A DNA stretch of 64,000 nt, taken from assembly GCA_021029095.1 (NCBI GenBank), contig JAJOHG010000008.1:682001-746000 (forward strand). Reading direction: 5' to 3'. The position numbers and the translations under genes are program-made. Positions 1-11,920 of the stretch are shown in pieces. Below the pieces are notes generated by a model. It did not search any database, was not told the origin of the DNA, and worked only from the letters and a program-made list of their open reading frames with translations. This DNA comes from Phellopilus nigrolimitatus. Taxonomy: Eukaryota; Basidiomycota; Agaricomycetes; Hymenochaetales; Hymenochaetaceae. How positions within the stretch are numbered: the stretch's first letter is position 1; every line of letters begins with the position of its first letter.

Positions 1-1
1 G

Positions 2-2842
2 CTTAAGGATGCCAACAAACAGATCAAGACGCGCAACTACTCCTGTCCACGCAAGTACCGCGAACATTGGGAGACGCTCGTCAAGCAGCACCTCGACGCG
101 GGCCGCATCCGACCATCATCAAGCCCGCATGCCTCGCCGGCCTTCCTCATTGCTAAGGCGGACCCACTCGCATTACCACGATGGGTAAATGATTTCCGTG
201 AGCTAAACGAAAATACCGTTCCAGACAGCCACCCGCTGCCACGCATCGACGACATCCTCGCTGATTGCGCGCGCGGGCGGATATGGGGCAAAATAGACAT
301 GACAAACTCCTTTTTTCAGACCCGTGTTCATCCCGACGACATACCCCTCACGGCAGTCAGCACCCCCCTTGGCTTATACGAGTGGACCGTAATGCCAATG
401 GGTTGCAGGAACGCGCCAGCAACACATCAGCGCCGCATGAATGCAGCGCTGCGCCACCTCATCGGAAAGGTATGTCATGTCTACCTAGACGACATCATAA
501 TCTGGTCTAGCTCCCTCGAAGAACACAAGCGCAATGTGCGCGCCATGCTTTCCGCATTGCGTGCCGCTAGCCTTTACTGTTCCCCCAAGAAAACGAATCT
601 TTTCTGCACCTCACTAGATTTCCTCGGACACCACATCACCCAAAACGGCATCAAAGCCGACCCCAAAAAGACCGAACGCATCGCGAACTGGCCGCAACCA
701 AACTCCGCATCGGACGTGCGCGCTTTTCTCGGCCTCGTTCGATACCTCGCTCCCTTTCTCCCCAACCTCGCCGATCACACCGGAATCCTCAATACCCTTA
801 CTACCAAAGACGCCGACAAAGATTTCCCCCCCTGGACGACAAAACACCAAGCCGCCTTCCAAAACATCAAAACACTAGTTCTCTCCGCCACCTGCCTAAC
901 GACTATCGACCATCAAGACCCACGCAAGAACAAAATTTTCCTACACACCGACGCTTCCGACCGCCGAACGGGTGCAGCACTCTCCTATGGCGAAACACCG
1001 GACACCGCAAGACCAGTAGCATACGATTCTACTGCACTCACCGGGGCCGAACGCAACTATCCGGTACACGAAAAAGAACTGCTCGCCATCGTCAAAGCCT
1101 TGAAGAAATTCCGTTCCGACCTGATTGGCACGCACTTCACCGTCTATACGGATCACCGAACCCTCGAAGGGTTCATGCAGCAGCGCGATCTCTCACGCCG
1201 GCAAGCACGCTGGCAGGAATTTTTAGGTCAGTATATATTTGACATTCGCTACATCCCCGGTGAGCAGAATGGTATCGCCGACGCACTGTCCCGCCTACCT
1301 GACGAGGTAGACGCGCGTGACAGCATGGCAGGATCGCCGCTCGGAGCAGTGCTCTCGATCACCGCAGATCAGGAACTCCTAGCTAAGATCCAATCTGGAT
1401 ACCCAAAAGACACATTTACCGCACATTTGCTTAGATCGCCGGAAACCAACTTAGGCTGTCGGATCGAGAACGGCTTGATCTATCTCGGCGACCGCCTCGT
1501 TATACCGAGAACTATGGAGCTTCGCGAGACCTTCTTCCAGCTCGCACATGACTCCCTCGGCCATTTCGGTGCTGAAAAGAGCTATGCTTCATTACGAGAC
1601 TCCTATTACTGGCCTAACATGCGTACCAATTTGGAACGCGCATATATTCCACAGTGCGATGCGTGCCAGCGCAACAAATCCGCCACATCAAAACCCGCCG
1701 GCCCGCTCCACCCTTTGCCCATCGCCGAAGCACGCGGTGACACAATCTCTATTGATTTCGTTGGTCCCCTACCGCTTGATTCCGGTTTCAACTCCATATG
1801 CACAATCACTGACCAGCTTGGTTCCGACATTCGTCTGATTCCGTGTACTACGGATATCTCCGCGGAACGGTTCGCGCAACTCTTTTTTGATTCTTGGTAT
1901 TGCGAAAATGGTCTACCCCTCAATATCATCTCCGACCGAGACCACCTTTTTGTCAGCAAATTCTGGACCGCGCTCCACCGGCTCTCGGGAGTCAAACTCA
2001 AAATGTCTTCGGCCTACCACCCACAAACAGACGGACTTAGCGAACGCTCAAACAAAACCGTAATCCAAGCCTTACGTTACCACGTTGGCCGCGACCAAAA
2101 AGGGTGGGTCCGCGCTCTACCGCGTGTCCGATTCGAAATCATGAATACCCTAAACGCATCAACGGGATTCTCCCCGTTCCAACTTCGCATGGGCCGATCT
2201 CCTCGGATTATTCCTCCCTTCCATCCTCTCCCTCCAGACCCCGACCTTCCACCGGAGGAACTCCGTGCCCGTGCCCTCTTCCAGCGGCTCGAGCTCGACT
2301 GCGCGCAGGCCCGCGACGCGCTCGTCCTCGCTAAGATCAATCAGGCTCGTTTCGCAAACCGGAACCGAGGCCCTGAAGACCGTTATGAGGTCGGTGATTA
2401 CGTTATGCTATCAACCTTCCATCGGAGACGTGATTATATGCAGCGCGGCGACGGCCGCGTTGCTAAATTCATGCCCCGCTGGGACGGTAAATACAGAGTC
2501 GCACGTGCCTTCCCGGACCGTTCAACATACGAACTAGAGCTCCCAAACTCCCCTGGCAAATTCGCAACCTTCCACTCCAGTCAACTCAAGAGATATCACG
2601 CAAACGACCCTTCCCTCTTTCCCTCCCGAGAACTCGAAAGACCCGGCCCCGTCCTAACCGAAGAAGGCCTTGAAGAATGGGAAGTCGAGAGCATCATCGA
2701 CCGCCGCCGCCGGGGCCGTGGCCATCAGTACCTTGTCCGGTGGCGCGGTTACGGTCCCGAAGACGACCTCTGGCTGCCAGGTCGCGAGGTCGACGACTGC
2801 GCGGCGCTTGATCTCTTCGAGGCTCAACATGGAAAACCTTAA
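2..2842 (+). mobile_element. Ty3/Gypsy chromovirus pol polyprotein (5' end outside window)
   Basis: One frame stays open from the first bases of the window to a TAA at 2840-2842, about 946 residues, so the element is cut only by the window edge. Domains in order: reverse transcriptase with the FRELN-type motif near residue 65 and the YLDD catalytic box near 160; RNase H at about 310-430 (HTDAS start); integrase with an HHCC zinc finger at about 515-560 and a D,D,E triad near 583, 643 and 680; then a C-terminal chromodomain at about 890-945 (EEWEVESIIDRR start). A chromodomain after integrase is the mark of chromoviruses, which aim insertion at chromatin. Gag and protease would lie upstream. 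No stop or frameshift interrupts the readable part, which suggests a recent insertion. Family assignment is firm; activity is inference. Confidence 0.95.
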
Positions 2843-2849
2843 ATTTTTA

Positions 2850-2862
2850 GGGTGGGGAGGAG
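2850..2862 (+). other. Polypurine tract of the retroelement
   Basis: A purine-dominated run between the pol stop codon and the TG that opens the LTR, in the position where plus-strand DNA synthesis is primed in LTR elements. Assignment rests on position and composition. Confidence 0.6.
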
Positions 2863-3276
2863 TGTAACCCGGAGGTTTCACTTAGCTACATTACGGACTC
2901 TCGTAGGTCGTCGATCCTTACGATCGACGTACGTCACACACTTTCGCCCCCGCCACCATTTCCTTTCCTGTCCTCGCATATATAGTCACCCCCTGGGGTT
3001 CGAGTTCTCTACTTCTTACTACTCGAATCCCAGGTGCGTACACAGCAGACATATTCAGTTGTATACTACTTCTTACTACTCGAATCCCAGGTTTTTCTCC
3101 TGTTCTGTATTTGAGTGTTCTCGGCACAGCCGAGTTCCAATCTGCTGTCAACTGGATTCGAAGGCGCACACAAACGCAAAAGAAGAACAAAACCAAGTTA
3201 TTTAGCTCAGCTAAAGAGAGGGGAACACGGAAAGCGACCGAATTCTTTGAGTAGACATTCACAGACAGGTTGTACA
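2863..3276 (+). repeat. 3' LTR of the Gypsy element (right end tentative)
   Basis: The pol stop is followed by a purine-rich stretch (GGGTGGGGAGGAG, about 2850-2862), the expected polypurine tract, and then TGTAACCC, a typical LTR start. A TATATAG box lies at 2979-2985 and could serve as the LTR promoter. A 27-bp direct repeat sits at 3009-3035 and 3066-3092. The right end is a guess: GGTTGTACA at about 3268-3276 would make an imperfect TG...CA pair with the start and give a 414-bp LTR. The 5' LTR is outside the window, so length and target-site duplication cannot be confirmed. Confidence 0.65.
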
Positions 3277-4659
3277 AGCCCCACTGTGGTGTCTGGTGCG
3301 TAACTGACTGGGTGTAACTGCTCTCCAATACGGGTCCAGGAAGGGCCAGCATAATTCTTGAGCTTTGACCGGTCGAGCCTCACAGTATGACCTGGAGCAT
3401 CCGGAGGGATGCACTTTATGCTTCTGTCACAGGCACCGTTCCGATAGCTGAAAGGTACAAAGAGAAGGAGATCACCACTTTGAGCCCTGATCCACCCGTC
3501 ACTTGGGATGTGAAGTGGAAGTTTCCCACCAATCATAACATAAAGAGGCATCATATCAATAGTCCTTGGTGACTTTGTATCTGCGTTCCAAATTCGAATG
3601 GTCCTGTCGAATGCAATGTATTTCCTGTCGGGTGAATAGGAAAGAGCCGTGACATGGTTTGAATGCCCTAGAGAAGATGAGGGTTCTCCTTCAGGTGCTT
3701 CACCGTCCAGATTCTGTGCGATAATGGCATGATTTTCTGGATTACTGAACACTATCTGGTCTTTATGGTAAGCAACAGGAGAGAACGATGTTGTTTCGTT
3801 GACATCAGCTACCTCCTTCAGGGTATCTCTTTCTCCAGGATTTTCTGTATCCCACCTATATATGGCCTGGTCTACTGAGCAAGTTATGAGATGCTTTCCG
3901 TCCGAGGTGTAAACAATGGTGTTGATAGAATATCCGAATTTACCTCCTGCAAATAATATCTGTGGTTCAGAAGCTGTGCCAAAATTGGTATTCCAGATGA
4001 GAATAGAACCCCCACCCGATGCAATGCGCTTTCCATCAGGGGAATAGGTAACAGAATTAACTGTTTCTTCATGTCCAGTGAGTCTGCACTGCGGAGTGTC
4101 TTTTCCCATCTCCCGTAAGCAAATAGCTCCATCGCTTGAGCCAGATACCGAATACTTCCCTTCTGGTGAGTGCCATTGATTACGTACCTTCAAGCCACAA
4201 ATATTTAGGGAGATTGTCAGTGCAGAGACGCTAATGACAGCTCGTTGCTTACTTGTTTGGTTGAGCAATAGCCTAGTCTGCGGCTGGTCTTGAGAATCTT
4301 GAGGCTGGGCCACATCAGGCTTGGAATGCACAGTGCTGTCACTATTTTATTATTTTCTAAAAAGAGTTCATTTATAGTTGCTCGGAACCAAGAACTTGAG
4401 CATATTGTGCAAGAATTCCGCACTCACTCGCTCGGTTGCGCTTCGTGGGCACCAGGTCCAACTGAAGCGTGCTGAGACGAAGAAACGGTAGACGGCCGCT
4501 TTGGCGACTTGAAACTGAGAAAACGACGTATGCTTCTTTTATTATTATCAAATATTCAGCTTGAGGAGCTGCAGATAGATATCTTGTTGTAACGCACTTT
4601 TTCGAATTTGTTGACAGAGGGGCAAATTTAATGGAGGGGTCCTGGGGCTGAGAAGACAT
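3207..4659 (-). pseudogene. WD40-repeat protein, decayed, 3' end joined to LTR
   Basis: The minus strand encodes several WD40 blades between about 4200 and 3500, for example SPDGKRIASGGG and SNHVTALSYSPDRKYIAF. They are followed by the C-terminal segment usual in large basidiomycete WD40 proteins (DGWI...LLLFVPFSYR, then LDRSKLKNYAGPSW). A likely first exon starts at ATG 4657-4659 (MSSQPQDPSIKFAPLS). The reading between it and the first blade at about 4200 is poor, and an early blade lacks part of its first strand. The open frame ends at 3207 inside what looks like LTR sequence, so the last 20 or so residues are probably retroelement-derived. I read it as a degraded or truncated gene of the WD40 family often found behind NACHT modules in agaricomycetes; no NACHT domain is visible. 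A rapidly evolving but expressed gene is the alternative. Confidence 0.55.
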
Positions 4660-5180
4660 GCTGGTGAGTAGCGGAAACTTGGCGAGAAAGACCCATAAAT
4701 GGATGCGGTTGTTCGATGTAGTTGTGCAAAGAGCTGAGAATGTGGACGTTGAGAGCAAGGGACGAGCGACCTCTCTCGTCTTTGCAGGGCACGACACTCC
4801 GGCGTGTTTCCGGCACGCAGACCTGCAGGCGCGCACACGCGAGGAAAGAGTGTGAGAAATTAAAGCTGAGAGGCCCAGAGCACTTGAAGGAGCACGCCGC
4901 CATGTAAAGTGCGCAGACATGCGCCGTTTCCGCACCTTACCCACCTTTTCACTTCACACTCGTATTGCGAGTCCAGGCGCTGAGCAGTGGACGTCCATGC
5001 AGTTAAGTAAGTACCCATTCAAGACAAAAAAAAGGCCACAAATTCTATCATTCGTTTTCCTCTCCCCTAAACAAGTCCATAGCGTGCAAAATGTAATAAA
5101 GATAGCTTTATATCATACAAAGACAAACGCTCACCCGTCCTCCGCTTCGAAAAGTCCATTACATCCGCCGAGTCGGTACA
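4660..5180. other. Intergenic, no gene seen
   Basis: Spacer between the WD40 remnant and the 3' end of the deubiquitinase gene. Short overlapping open frames occur on both strands, but none has a recognisable domain or plausible splice structure. It should hold the promoter of the WD40 gene and the 3' UTR of the USP gene. Confidence 0.4.
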
Positions 5181-8100
5181 TTATATGCGCTCGTACATAC
5201 AGAGGTACGCCTTCGCCTTGAGCACCTCGTCGAGGCTCGCGAGCCGCACAATCGTATCGCTCACGTAGCACCACCGGCGCTGCGGCGCCGCACCCGCTTC
5301 CAACGCCGCTGCCGACGCGCCGGACGTCCGCGACTTAGGTGGGTTCGCGGAGCGCGCGAAGGATGACGTGCGCGGGTTCTCCGGGCGCTGGTCGTTGGGC
5401 GCGGGAGTAGTACTGGACGTGGAAGTAGAAAAAGAAGTAGAGGTAGAGGTAGAAGTAGAAGTGGAGGTAGAGGTAGAAGATGAGTCGGAAGGTTCTTCGG
5501 GTGCGGGAACGCAGTCGGGCGCGGCTTCTGGCAGAGCGGTGTACGCGATGTAGTGTCCGCCAAGCTATAGCAAACACAAAATTAGAACAGAAGAAATAAG
5601 GAAGAGCGAAACGAGCGCGAAGCGCACCATATTCCCAATATGCACCACCACCGCATACAAGCGATACATACACCTCGCGTCCCCACCCCCGTCCTCCTTA
5701 CCCTTGCCCTTGTTCTTCCACCCTTTCCCCGCCTCATCCCTGCTCGGCAGCAAGAAGGGACGCAGGTCAAGGTACTCCGGGAACGCGACCGCGTCGTCCA
5801 GCTTTTTGAAGTGCGCAAAGAGCGGCCGCCCGATTTGCTCGAAGCGTTTCAGGTGCACGACGAGCACCGGCGGCGGCGCCGCGACGAGATACCGCTTGTA
5901 CGCGCGCCGCGGCACAACCTGCTTCGCTCGCGGGACCGCGCGGGAGGACGCGCGGGAGGACGCGGCCGCCTGTGCAGGTGAGCGCTGGTGTCCTCCGCCG
6001 CCGGACGCAGCCGCGGACGCGACGGACGAGCTGTCAGAGCGCATCGACGGCGTGCGCGACGTCCCCGTCCCATTATCGTCGCCGCTCTCATCCTCGCTGT
6101 CGCTGCTGCTCGAGTCGCTCGTTCTGCGCCGCACACGCTGTTCGGCGGGCCGTCGGACGTGGCGAGCCGGCAGGCGCAGCGAGCTGGGACGCGACTCCGC
6201 GACTGCTGGGGCCGGGCGTGCTGGGGCCTGCGCGGACTCGGGCGCGGTCATGGATATGGAAGGCACGGAGAGTGGGCCAGGCGGCGAGGACGGGGCATCG
6301 ACGTCGTCATCGTCCCCTTCTCCTTCCTCTGGCCGGCTAAACAACATCGAGGGTGCCGAACGGACGGAATCGCCTTCGTTTAGGTCTGATGAGGACGTGT
6401 CCGAGTTGCCCACGCCGACCAGGCTAATTTTCACACTTGCGCCCGAGCTCGAGCCATCATCCTCCTCCTCTTCATCCTCCTCTTCATCCTCCTCACTCTC
6501 GCTCTCGCTCCCACTCGCACACGTCTCCCCGGGCTTCTTCCCATTCGCGCGCCCCCTCGGGACGTACTCCCCGTGCTCGATCTTCCAACAACGGCGGCAT
6601 CCGACCTTGTTCTCGCCGTCGAGCACCTCGACGGCGGTGAACATCCGCAAGCACTCCTCCACACTCTGCCTGTGCCCGAGCTTCAGCCAGCGCGCGGCGG
6701 CGTCCGGGGCGGCGCCCGCGCCCGCCGGCGCATGGAAGAGGCCGTGCGAGGGCGCGGGCACGTCTGCAAGCAAGCGCCGCAGGTACGCGGCCTCGGCGCG
6801 TGACGGTTTCGGCGGGCGCGGCGGCTTCGCGTGAGCGGCTGGAGGAGGCGTCGCGGACTGTGCGGGCGGTGCGGGCGGTGCGGGAGAGGCTGAGATTGAG
6901 GGTGAGGGCAGGCGCGCCAGCGCGACAGACGCGAGCTGCGGGCTTTGCGGTGGGGACGGCGCGGCCGAGAGCGCCGGCGAGGCAGTAGGTGTGCGCGAAG
7001 CCGAGGGACGGCGTGAGAAGTGGAACTTAGGGAGAGACATGCCCGTGCCGAATGAGGGGGACGCTGCCCGGGACGTAAACGCGGGCGAAGGCGAAGGCGC
7101 CGTGACGTCGACGTACGAGTCCAGCGTCTCGTCCCCCCGCGGCGGTGTATCCGTCTCGGCGTCTTCGGTGCTGAGGTGCCCGCCGGGCGAGTCCGTCGGC
7201 CTGCCCTTCTTCTTCCTCTTGCTGCTCTTCTTCATCCCCATCCCGACGCTGAACCGCCGGCGGATCTTGTCCCAGCCGTCCTCCTCGCTCTTGCCCTTTC
7301 CTTTCTCTTTTTCATTTTCTTTCTCGGGTGGACGCGCGTCCTCCGGCTTGTCCTCGTCCCCCAAACCCTTGCCCTCGTCGAGTACATCCAGCGTCCGTCG
7401 CTCATCCTTCCCTTTGGCATCCGCGCTCTCATCGTGCGTCTGCACCTCGTTCTCCTCTCGCGAGCTTGTCAAGGTCGCCGCCTCCCCATCCGTGTCTAAG
7501 CTGCGTCTGCGCTGCTCCGCGTCGTCCATAACAAGCTCAAACGAGCGCACCGCCTCCTCGCTTCGGCGGTTCGGGCTCGCAGGGACGCTACTCGCGCGGG
7601 GGGACTCCCCGTCCCCATCCGCCTCGTCGAGTCCAAGCCCGAGCCCATGCACGCGCCCACCGTCCCTGCGCCCACGCATGCCGAGACGGCGCGCGAGGCT
7701 CCGGAGACGGTCGCGTTTGCGCGCCCTGTCGTGCACATAGTCCTCCGTCTTGATGGAAAGCGAGAGGTCGTTGAAATCCTCGAACGTGCACGAGACCTTC
7801 TTGCACGCCTCGCAGACGAGGATGGACGCGAGGCGCCCGCCGAAGACCATATCGACAAAGGATGTGAGGCGTTCCGCCTCGGCGATGGGCGGAACCGGTG
7901 GAGGCGAGGAAAGGGACGCGATGGAGGAGGCGAGGTCGGATTTGCGCTTTCGTCTCCGTTTGGCTTTGGGCGGCGGGGGCTGGCGTTTCTTGATAATCTG
8001 TAATAGGGCGAAACAGCAATTGCTGTTTGTAAGAAGAGACATCGACTATCGTTCGAGCGAGAGAAACTCACATCGAACTCCTCCATACGCATGGCGTCGA

Positions 8101-8689
8101 GCAGATGGCGCAGCAGCTCGTGGGCGTCCTGCTGGCGGAAATCGAGGTACTGGTCGTACTTGGCGCCGAGCCGCGTCAGGAGGTCCCTGTCGGCATGAGT
8201 GAGCGGCGGCGCAGACGGAGACACGGACAAACGGACCTCGGGCTGAGGCTCGTGCGCTGGCGCTCGTCCTGAAGTGCCCAGGCCCTTGACATGATGCGCA
8301 CGAAGACGGCGCCGAGGGGCATGTCCGCCTCCCAGGGCTGCGCCGCGTCGCTTCCTCTGGCGCCGTGCGCGTCCGTGAGTAAAGGGCTCCGACGCGGGGA
8401 GACGGGAGCGTGAGCGTCAGGCAGGGAGAAGCGAACAATGTCGGCGAGCATGGGCGTCGCAATGAGCTGCAATTGCGTGCGGAACGGAGGTTAGCTGGTA
8501 CCGGACAGGGCGGAGAGCGGGGCGGGAGGTACGCACGCCCTGGAGGACGGAGTTCATGAAGCAAGTGTTGCCGTGGTTGACGAGGCCCGGCGGGAGGAAG
8601 GCGGCGCGCTCGTCGTCCTCCTTCTGTTTGCGCGCGCGGTACAGCTCCTGCGGCGTCGGGCCCTTGCTGCTCTTGCCGATGCGCGGCAT
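5181..8689 (-). CDS. Ubiquitin-specific protease (USP family, peptidase C19)
   Basis: Deubiquitinase that cleaves ubiquitin from proteins. Five exons join in phase: 8537-8689, 8302-8466, 8072-8242, 5628-7997 and 5181-5564, giving about 1080 residues from ATG 8689. The Cys box (NHGNTCFMNSVLQ) lies near residues 36-50 and spans toward the first junction, then QQDAHELLRHLLDAM. A zinc-binding pair follows, VCEACKK early in exon 4 and VGCRRCWK several hundred residues later. The His box is VVHLKRF and then HIGNM joined across an intron to LGGHYIAY. Between the zinc pairs lies a disordered Ser/Pro/Glu-rich insert. The last exon has a Ser-Thr dipeptide run encoded at about 5420-5480. The large insert and two zinc pairs recall USP16/USP45, but no N-terminal UBP zinc finger is seen. 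The 59-nt intron 8243-8301 is the least certain junction. Confidence 0.9.
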
Positions 8690-8934
8690 CCTCGCCGTCG
8701 TCGAACAAGCAAGCGGGGGAGTTTGTCTATGGGTGAATAATGAGCGTTCTAATGCTGACGGCGACGACGAGGAGGGCGGCGGGGTGGACGATGAGCGGTG
8801 AACGACGAGCGGTGCCGGTAAGGGACGTTGAGCGCTGGAGATGACTGTTCGTACCCGAGCGTCCTCACTTTTCCCACGCCAGCTTTGCGCATATAGCCAC
8901 TAATTATTTTATTTTATTTTCCGGCCCAACGGGC

Positions 8935-10224
8935 TCAACGCTCTATCCTCCACACGCGCACCGCGCAGTCGTCGCCGGCGCTGGCGAGCACGTCCCCGAA
9001 GCCCTCCCGCGGACACCATGTCACGCAGTTCACGTCGCTCACGCCGTGCGCGTCCTCCATCCGCGCGATCAGCTCCGTCTGCACGCGCTCGCCGTCCACC
9101 TGCACGTCCGTTCAGCTCTACTCATTTAGCAAACGAAAAAGAAGAAAAAAAAAAACCACCCACGCGTATATCCCACACGTTGATCCGCCCGTCGCCGCCC
9201 GCACTCGCAAGCCACCCGCCATTCTCGCCCTTGTCTCCCGGGCGCTTTCCCCAACTGACCGAATACACGCTCCGTGCATGGCAGCCCTCGAGCACCGCCG
9301 CGGGCTCCCAGCGCCACGTCTCCGCGCGGCGCCACACGCGCACCGTGCCGTCGTCCGACGCACTCGCGAGCAGACCACCGGCACCGGGCGCGAACGCGAG
9401 TGCCCAGACCGTCGAGGCGTGCCCGCGCAGCGTCTGGAAGTCGTACCAGTCGTCCTCTGGGTCGTCCACGTACAGCTTGATCGTGTCGTCATACGATCCC
9501 GACGCGAGGATCTCCTCTCTGGGATGCCAGGCGACGCACTTGACATCCTGCGTGTGTGTCATCAGCACGCCCATGCACTCAAAATCCGAGTCTGGTTGCA
9601 CTACAGCAACAATAACAATGTCAATAAAATATAGTAAAATAAAATAAAATGATCTGTGACGGACGTACCCTCCCAAACCCATACGGTCTTGTCCCGACTG
9701 CAGCTCGCTAGTAGCGTGCCCGTACTCGAGTACGCAACGCCCTTACACTCCGTCTCATGGCCTTCCAGCAGGCTCGCGCACTCCCACTCGCCCCCGCCAG
9801 CCTCCTGCTCCCACACCGCGATGTTCGCGTCAAAGCTCGCCGTCGCGAAAGTCTTCCCCGACGGCGCCCACGCAACACACCGCACCGTCTTCGCGTGCCC
9901 CGTCGGCACGCTCGCCTGCGCCGCGAACTCCACCGCGCCCGCGCCGCTCTCGCCTTCGCCTTCGCCGCTGGTCCCATCATCCATGTGCGTCGAGTCCTCA
10001 GACGATGTCGCCGAGCGTCGATAGTGATACAACCGCACCGTCTTGTCGCCCGAACACGATGCGAGCAGCGGCCGCACGGGATTCCAGGCGACGCTCCATG
10101 CACGGTCTTCGTGTCCTGCCAAGCCCAGAACAAACAACTCGTTATTTAGATACCCTTTCATTGAAGATTTGTACGGACCTGTAAGTTCTGCAATCTGCGT
10201 GAGGCGGTATGGTAGCTTGCTCAT
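8935..10224 (-). CDS. CIA1: Cytosolic iron-sulfur assembly WD40 protein CIA1 (CIAO1)
   Basis: Scaffold of the cytosolic Fe-S targeting complex that hands clusters to apoproteins. Four exons join in phase: 10179-10224, 9669-10115, 9164-9600 and 8935-9099, giving 364 residues. Introns are 63, 68 and 64 nt, all GT-AG. Seven WD40 blades can be followed, including GHEDRAWSVAWNP, GHAKTVRCVAWAPSGKTF, GHETECKGVAYSSTGTLLA, HTQDVKCVAWHP and the final NCVTWCPREGFGDVLASAGDD. The chain ends in VRVWRIER, matching the usual CIAO1 length and end. An acidic Gly/Glu-rich insert lies between blades 1 and 2. The start at 10224 is preferred over an ATG further upstream because MSKL gives the normal N-terminus. 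It is divergent from HIS5, with about 309 bp between starts. Confidence 0.93.
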
Positions 10225-10533
10225 CGTGGTCGGTGCGTGAGTCGACTGCATGCAGGGGTTGGCGATAAGACCGATTCTGAATCGCTTTGGCACTCAAATA
10301 GGTTTTGTAAAACAAAGCGCATATATACAGCTAGCCAAGTGTAATACTCAGAATCCCATGATACGCAGAATGCAAGGAAAGTCGAGTTGTCCGACGTAGA
10401 GACAGAAGAGAAGTCAAAAGGAAATCAAGAAATCCAAATTCTAAACCAGGAGCGTCCGAGTCATCCAGCAAAAAAACGCATATAGCCGCATACACTCACA
10501 CTCCTCCTCCTCCTCCTCCTCCCGCCGTTAAAA
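10225..10533. promoter_or_regulatory. Divergent promoter, CIA1 / HIS5
   Basis: The 309-bp interval between the two divergent start codons must hold both promoters. On the HIS5 side a pyrimidine tract of CTC triplets at about 10499-10522 ends 11 bases before the ATG, the CT-rich leader common upstream of fungal housekeeping genes. I see no clear TATA box. Confidence 0.55.
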
Positions 10534-11920
10534 ATGCCCATCCTCGGCCTGGCACCCGCATCTGCGCCATATTATCCGCCGCACTTCGACATCGAGGCCG
10601 TCATCCGCCCGAACATCCTCGCACTGCACCCGTACCGCTGCGCGCGCGACGACTACCAAGACGGCCTCCTCCTCGACGCCAACGAGAACGCCCTCGGGCA
10701 CGCCATCCTCCCCGCCTCCTCCTCCTCCTCCACTCCGCAGAAAGGGCCAGAAGAGGAAGACACAGACGCCCCGCCAGACTTCCTCGCGCTCGACCTGCAC
10801 CGCTACCCCGACCCCGCGCAGCTCGCCATCAAGGCGCGCATCGCCGCGCTGCGCGGGCTCACCGCGGACGCGGGCGGCGCGCCACTCACGGAGCGTGTAT
10901 TCCTCGGCGTCGGGAGCGACGAGGCCATCGACCTCCTCATGCGCGTGTGCGTCGCGCCCGGGCCCGGCGGCGGCGCGATCCTCACGACGCCGCCGACGTA
11001 CGGCATGTACGCCGTGTGCGCGCAGGTGAACGACGTGCGCGTCGTGCAGGTTCCGCTCGACGTCGCTGGCGGCGCGTTCCAGCTACGCCTCGATGCGGTG
11101 AGTCCGCGCCCCTCATCCGGATAACGCGGTATATGCTGAACGCGGCGCAGATGAAAAGCGCCATCGACGCGGACCCCTCGATCAAGCTCATCTTCCTGTG
11201 CTCTCCAGGTAACCCGTCGGGCACGCTCATCCCGCTCGTGGACATCCAGGCGCTGCTCGAGTACCCCGGGTTCAAGGGCATCGTCGTCGTCGACGAGGCG
11301 TATATCGACTTCGCGCCGGCGGGGAGCAGCGCCGCGCCGCTCATCGACCGGTACGCGAACCTCTGCGTGCTACAGACGCTCAGCAAGAGCTTCGGGCTCG
11401 CCGCGATCCGGTGCGCCCCCTTGCCTTATTTCAAGCCAAGATTAGTGCTGATTATGTATAACACAGCCTGGGCATCGCGCTCGCGCAGGCGCCGCTCATC
11501 CAGGTCCTCACAAATACAAAAGCGCCCTACAATATCTCCACGCCCACTGCCGCGCTCGCGCTCTCCGCACTCTCCCCCCCCTCCATAGCGCGCATGTCCA
11601 CGCACCTCTCCACACTCACCACGCAGCGCGCCGCCCTTCTCCGCGCGCTCTCCGTGCTCGCACCGCTCGGGCTCGGGCGTGCGCTCGGCGGGCACCACGC
11701 GAACTTCCTCATGGTGCCCGTGCTCGACCGCGCGACGGGCGCGCCGGACAACGCAAGGAGCGAGAGGGTGTACCGCGAGCTCGCAGAGCGCGAAGGTGTC
11801 GTCGTGCGCTTCCGCGGGCGCGAGCATGGCTGCGCGGGCTGCCTGCGCATTACGGTCGGCTCGGAGGCAGACAACGCGGTTGTGGTAGATAAGCTGAAAC
11901 AGGTTCTGGGCCGAATATAG
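10534..11920 (+). CDS. HIS5: Histidinol-phosphate aminotransferase
   Basis: PLP enzyme of histidine biosynthesis that turns imidazole-acetol phosphate plus glutamate into histidinol phosphate. Three exons join in phase: 10534-11097, 11151-11410 and 11467-11920, giving 425 residues; introns are 53 and 56 nt. Diagnostic motifs are RPNILALHPYRCARDDY at the start, LLDANENALG, the substrate-binding PPTYGMYAVCA, CSPGNPSGT, VVDEAYIDFAP and the PLP lysine in LQTLSKSFGLA near residue 265. C-terminal GCLRITVGS matches the family. Length agrees with fungal HIS5 apart from a Ser/Glu-rich insert near residues 64-80. It lies head to head with CIA1. Confidence 0.95.

Noticed and set aside
5640..7740. Long open frames on the plus strand opposite the deubiquitinase gene (up to about 376 codons)
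   Set aside because: They mirror GC-rich, low-complexity coding sequence on the minus strand and have no domains; the minus strand carries the USP motifs.
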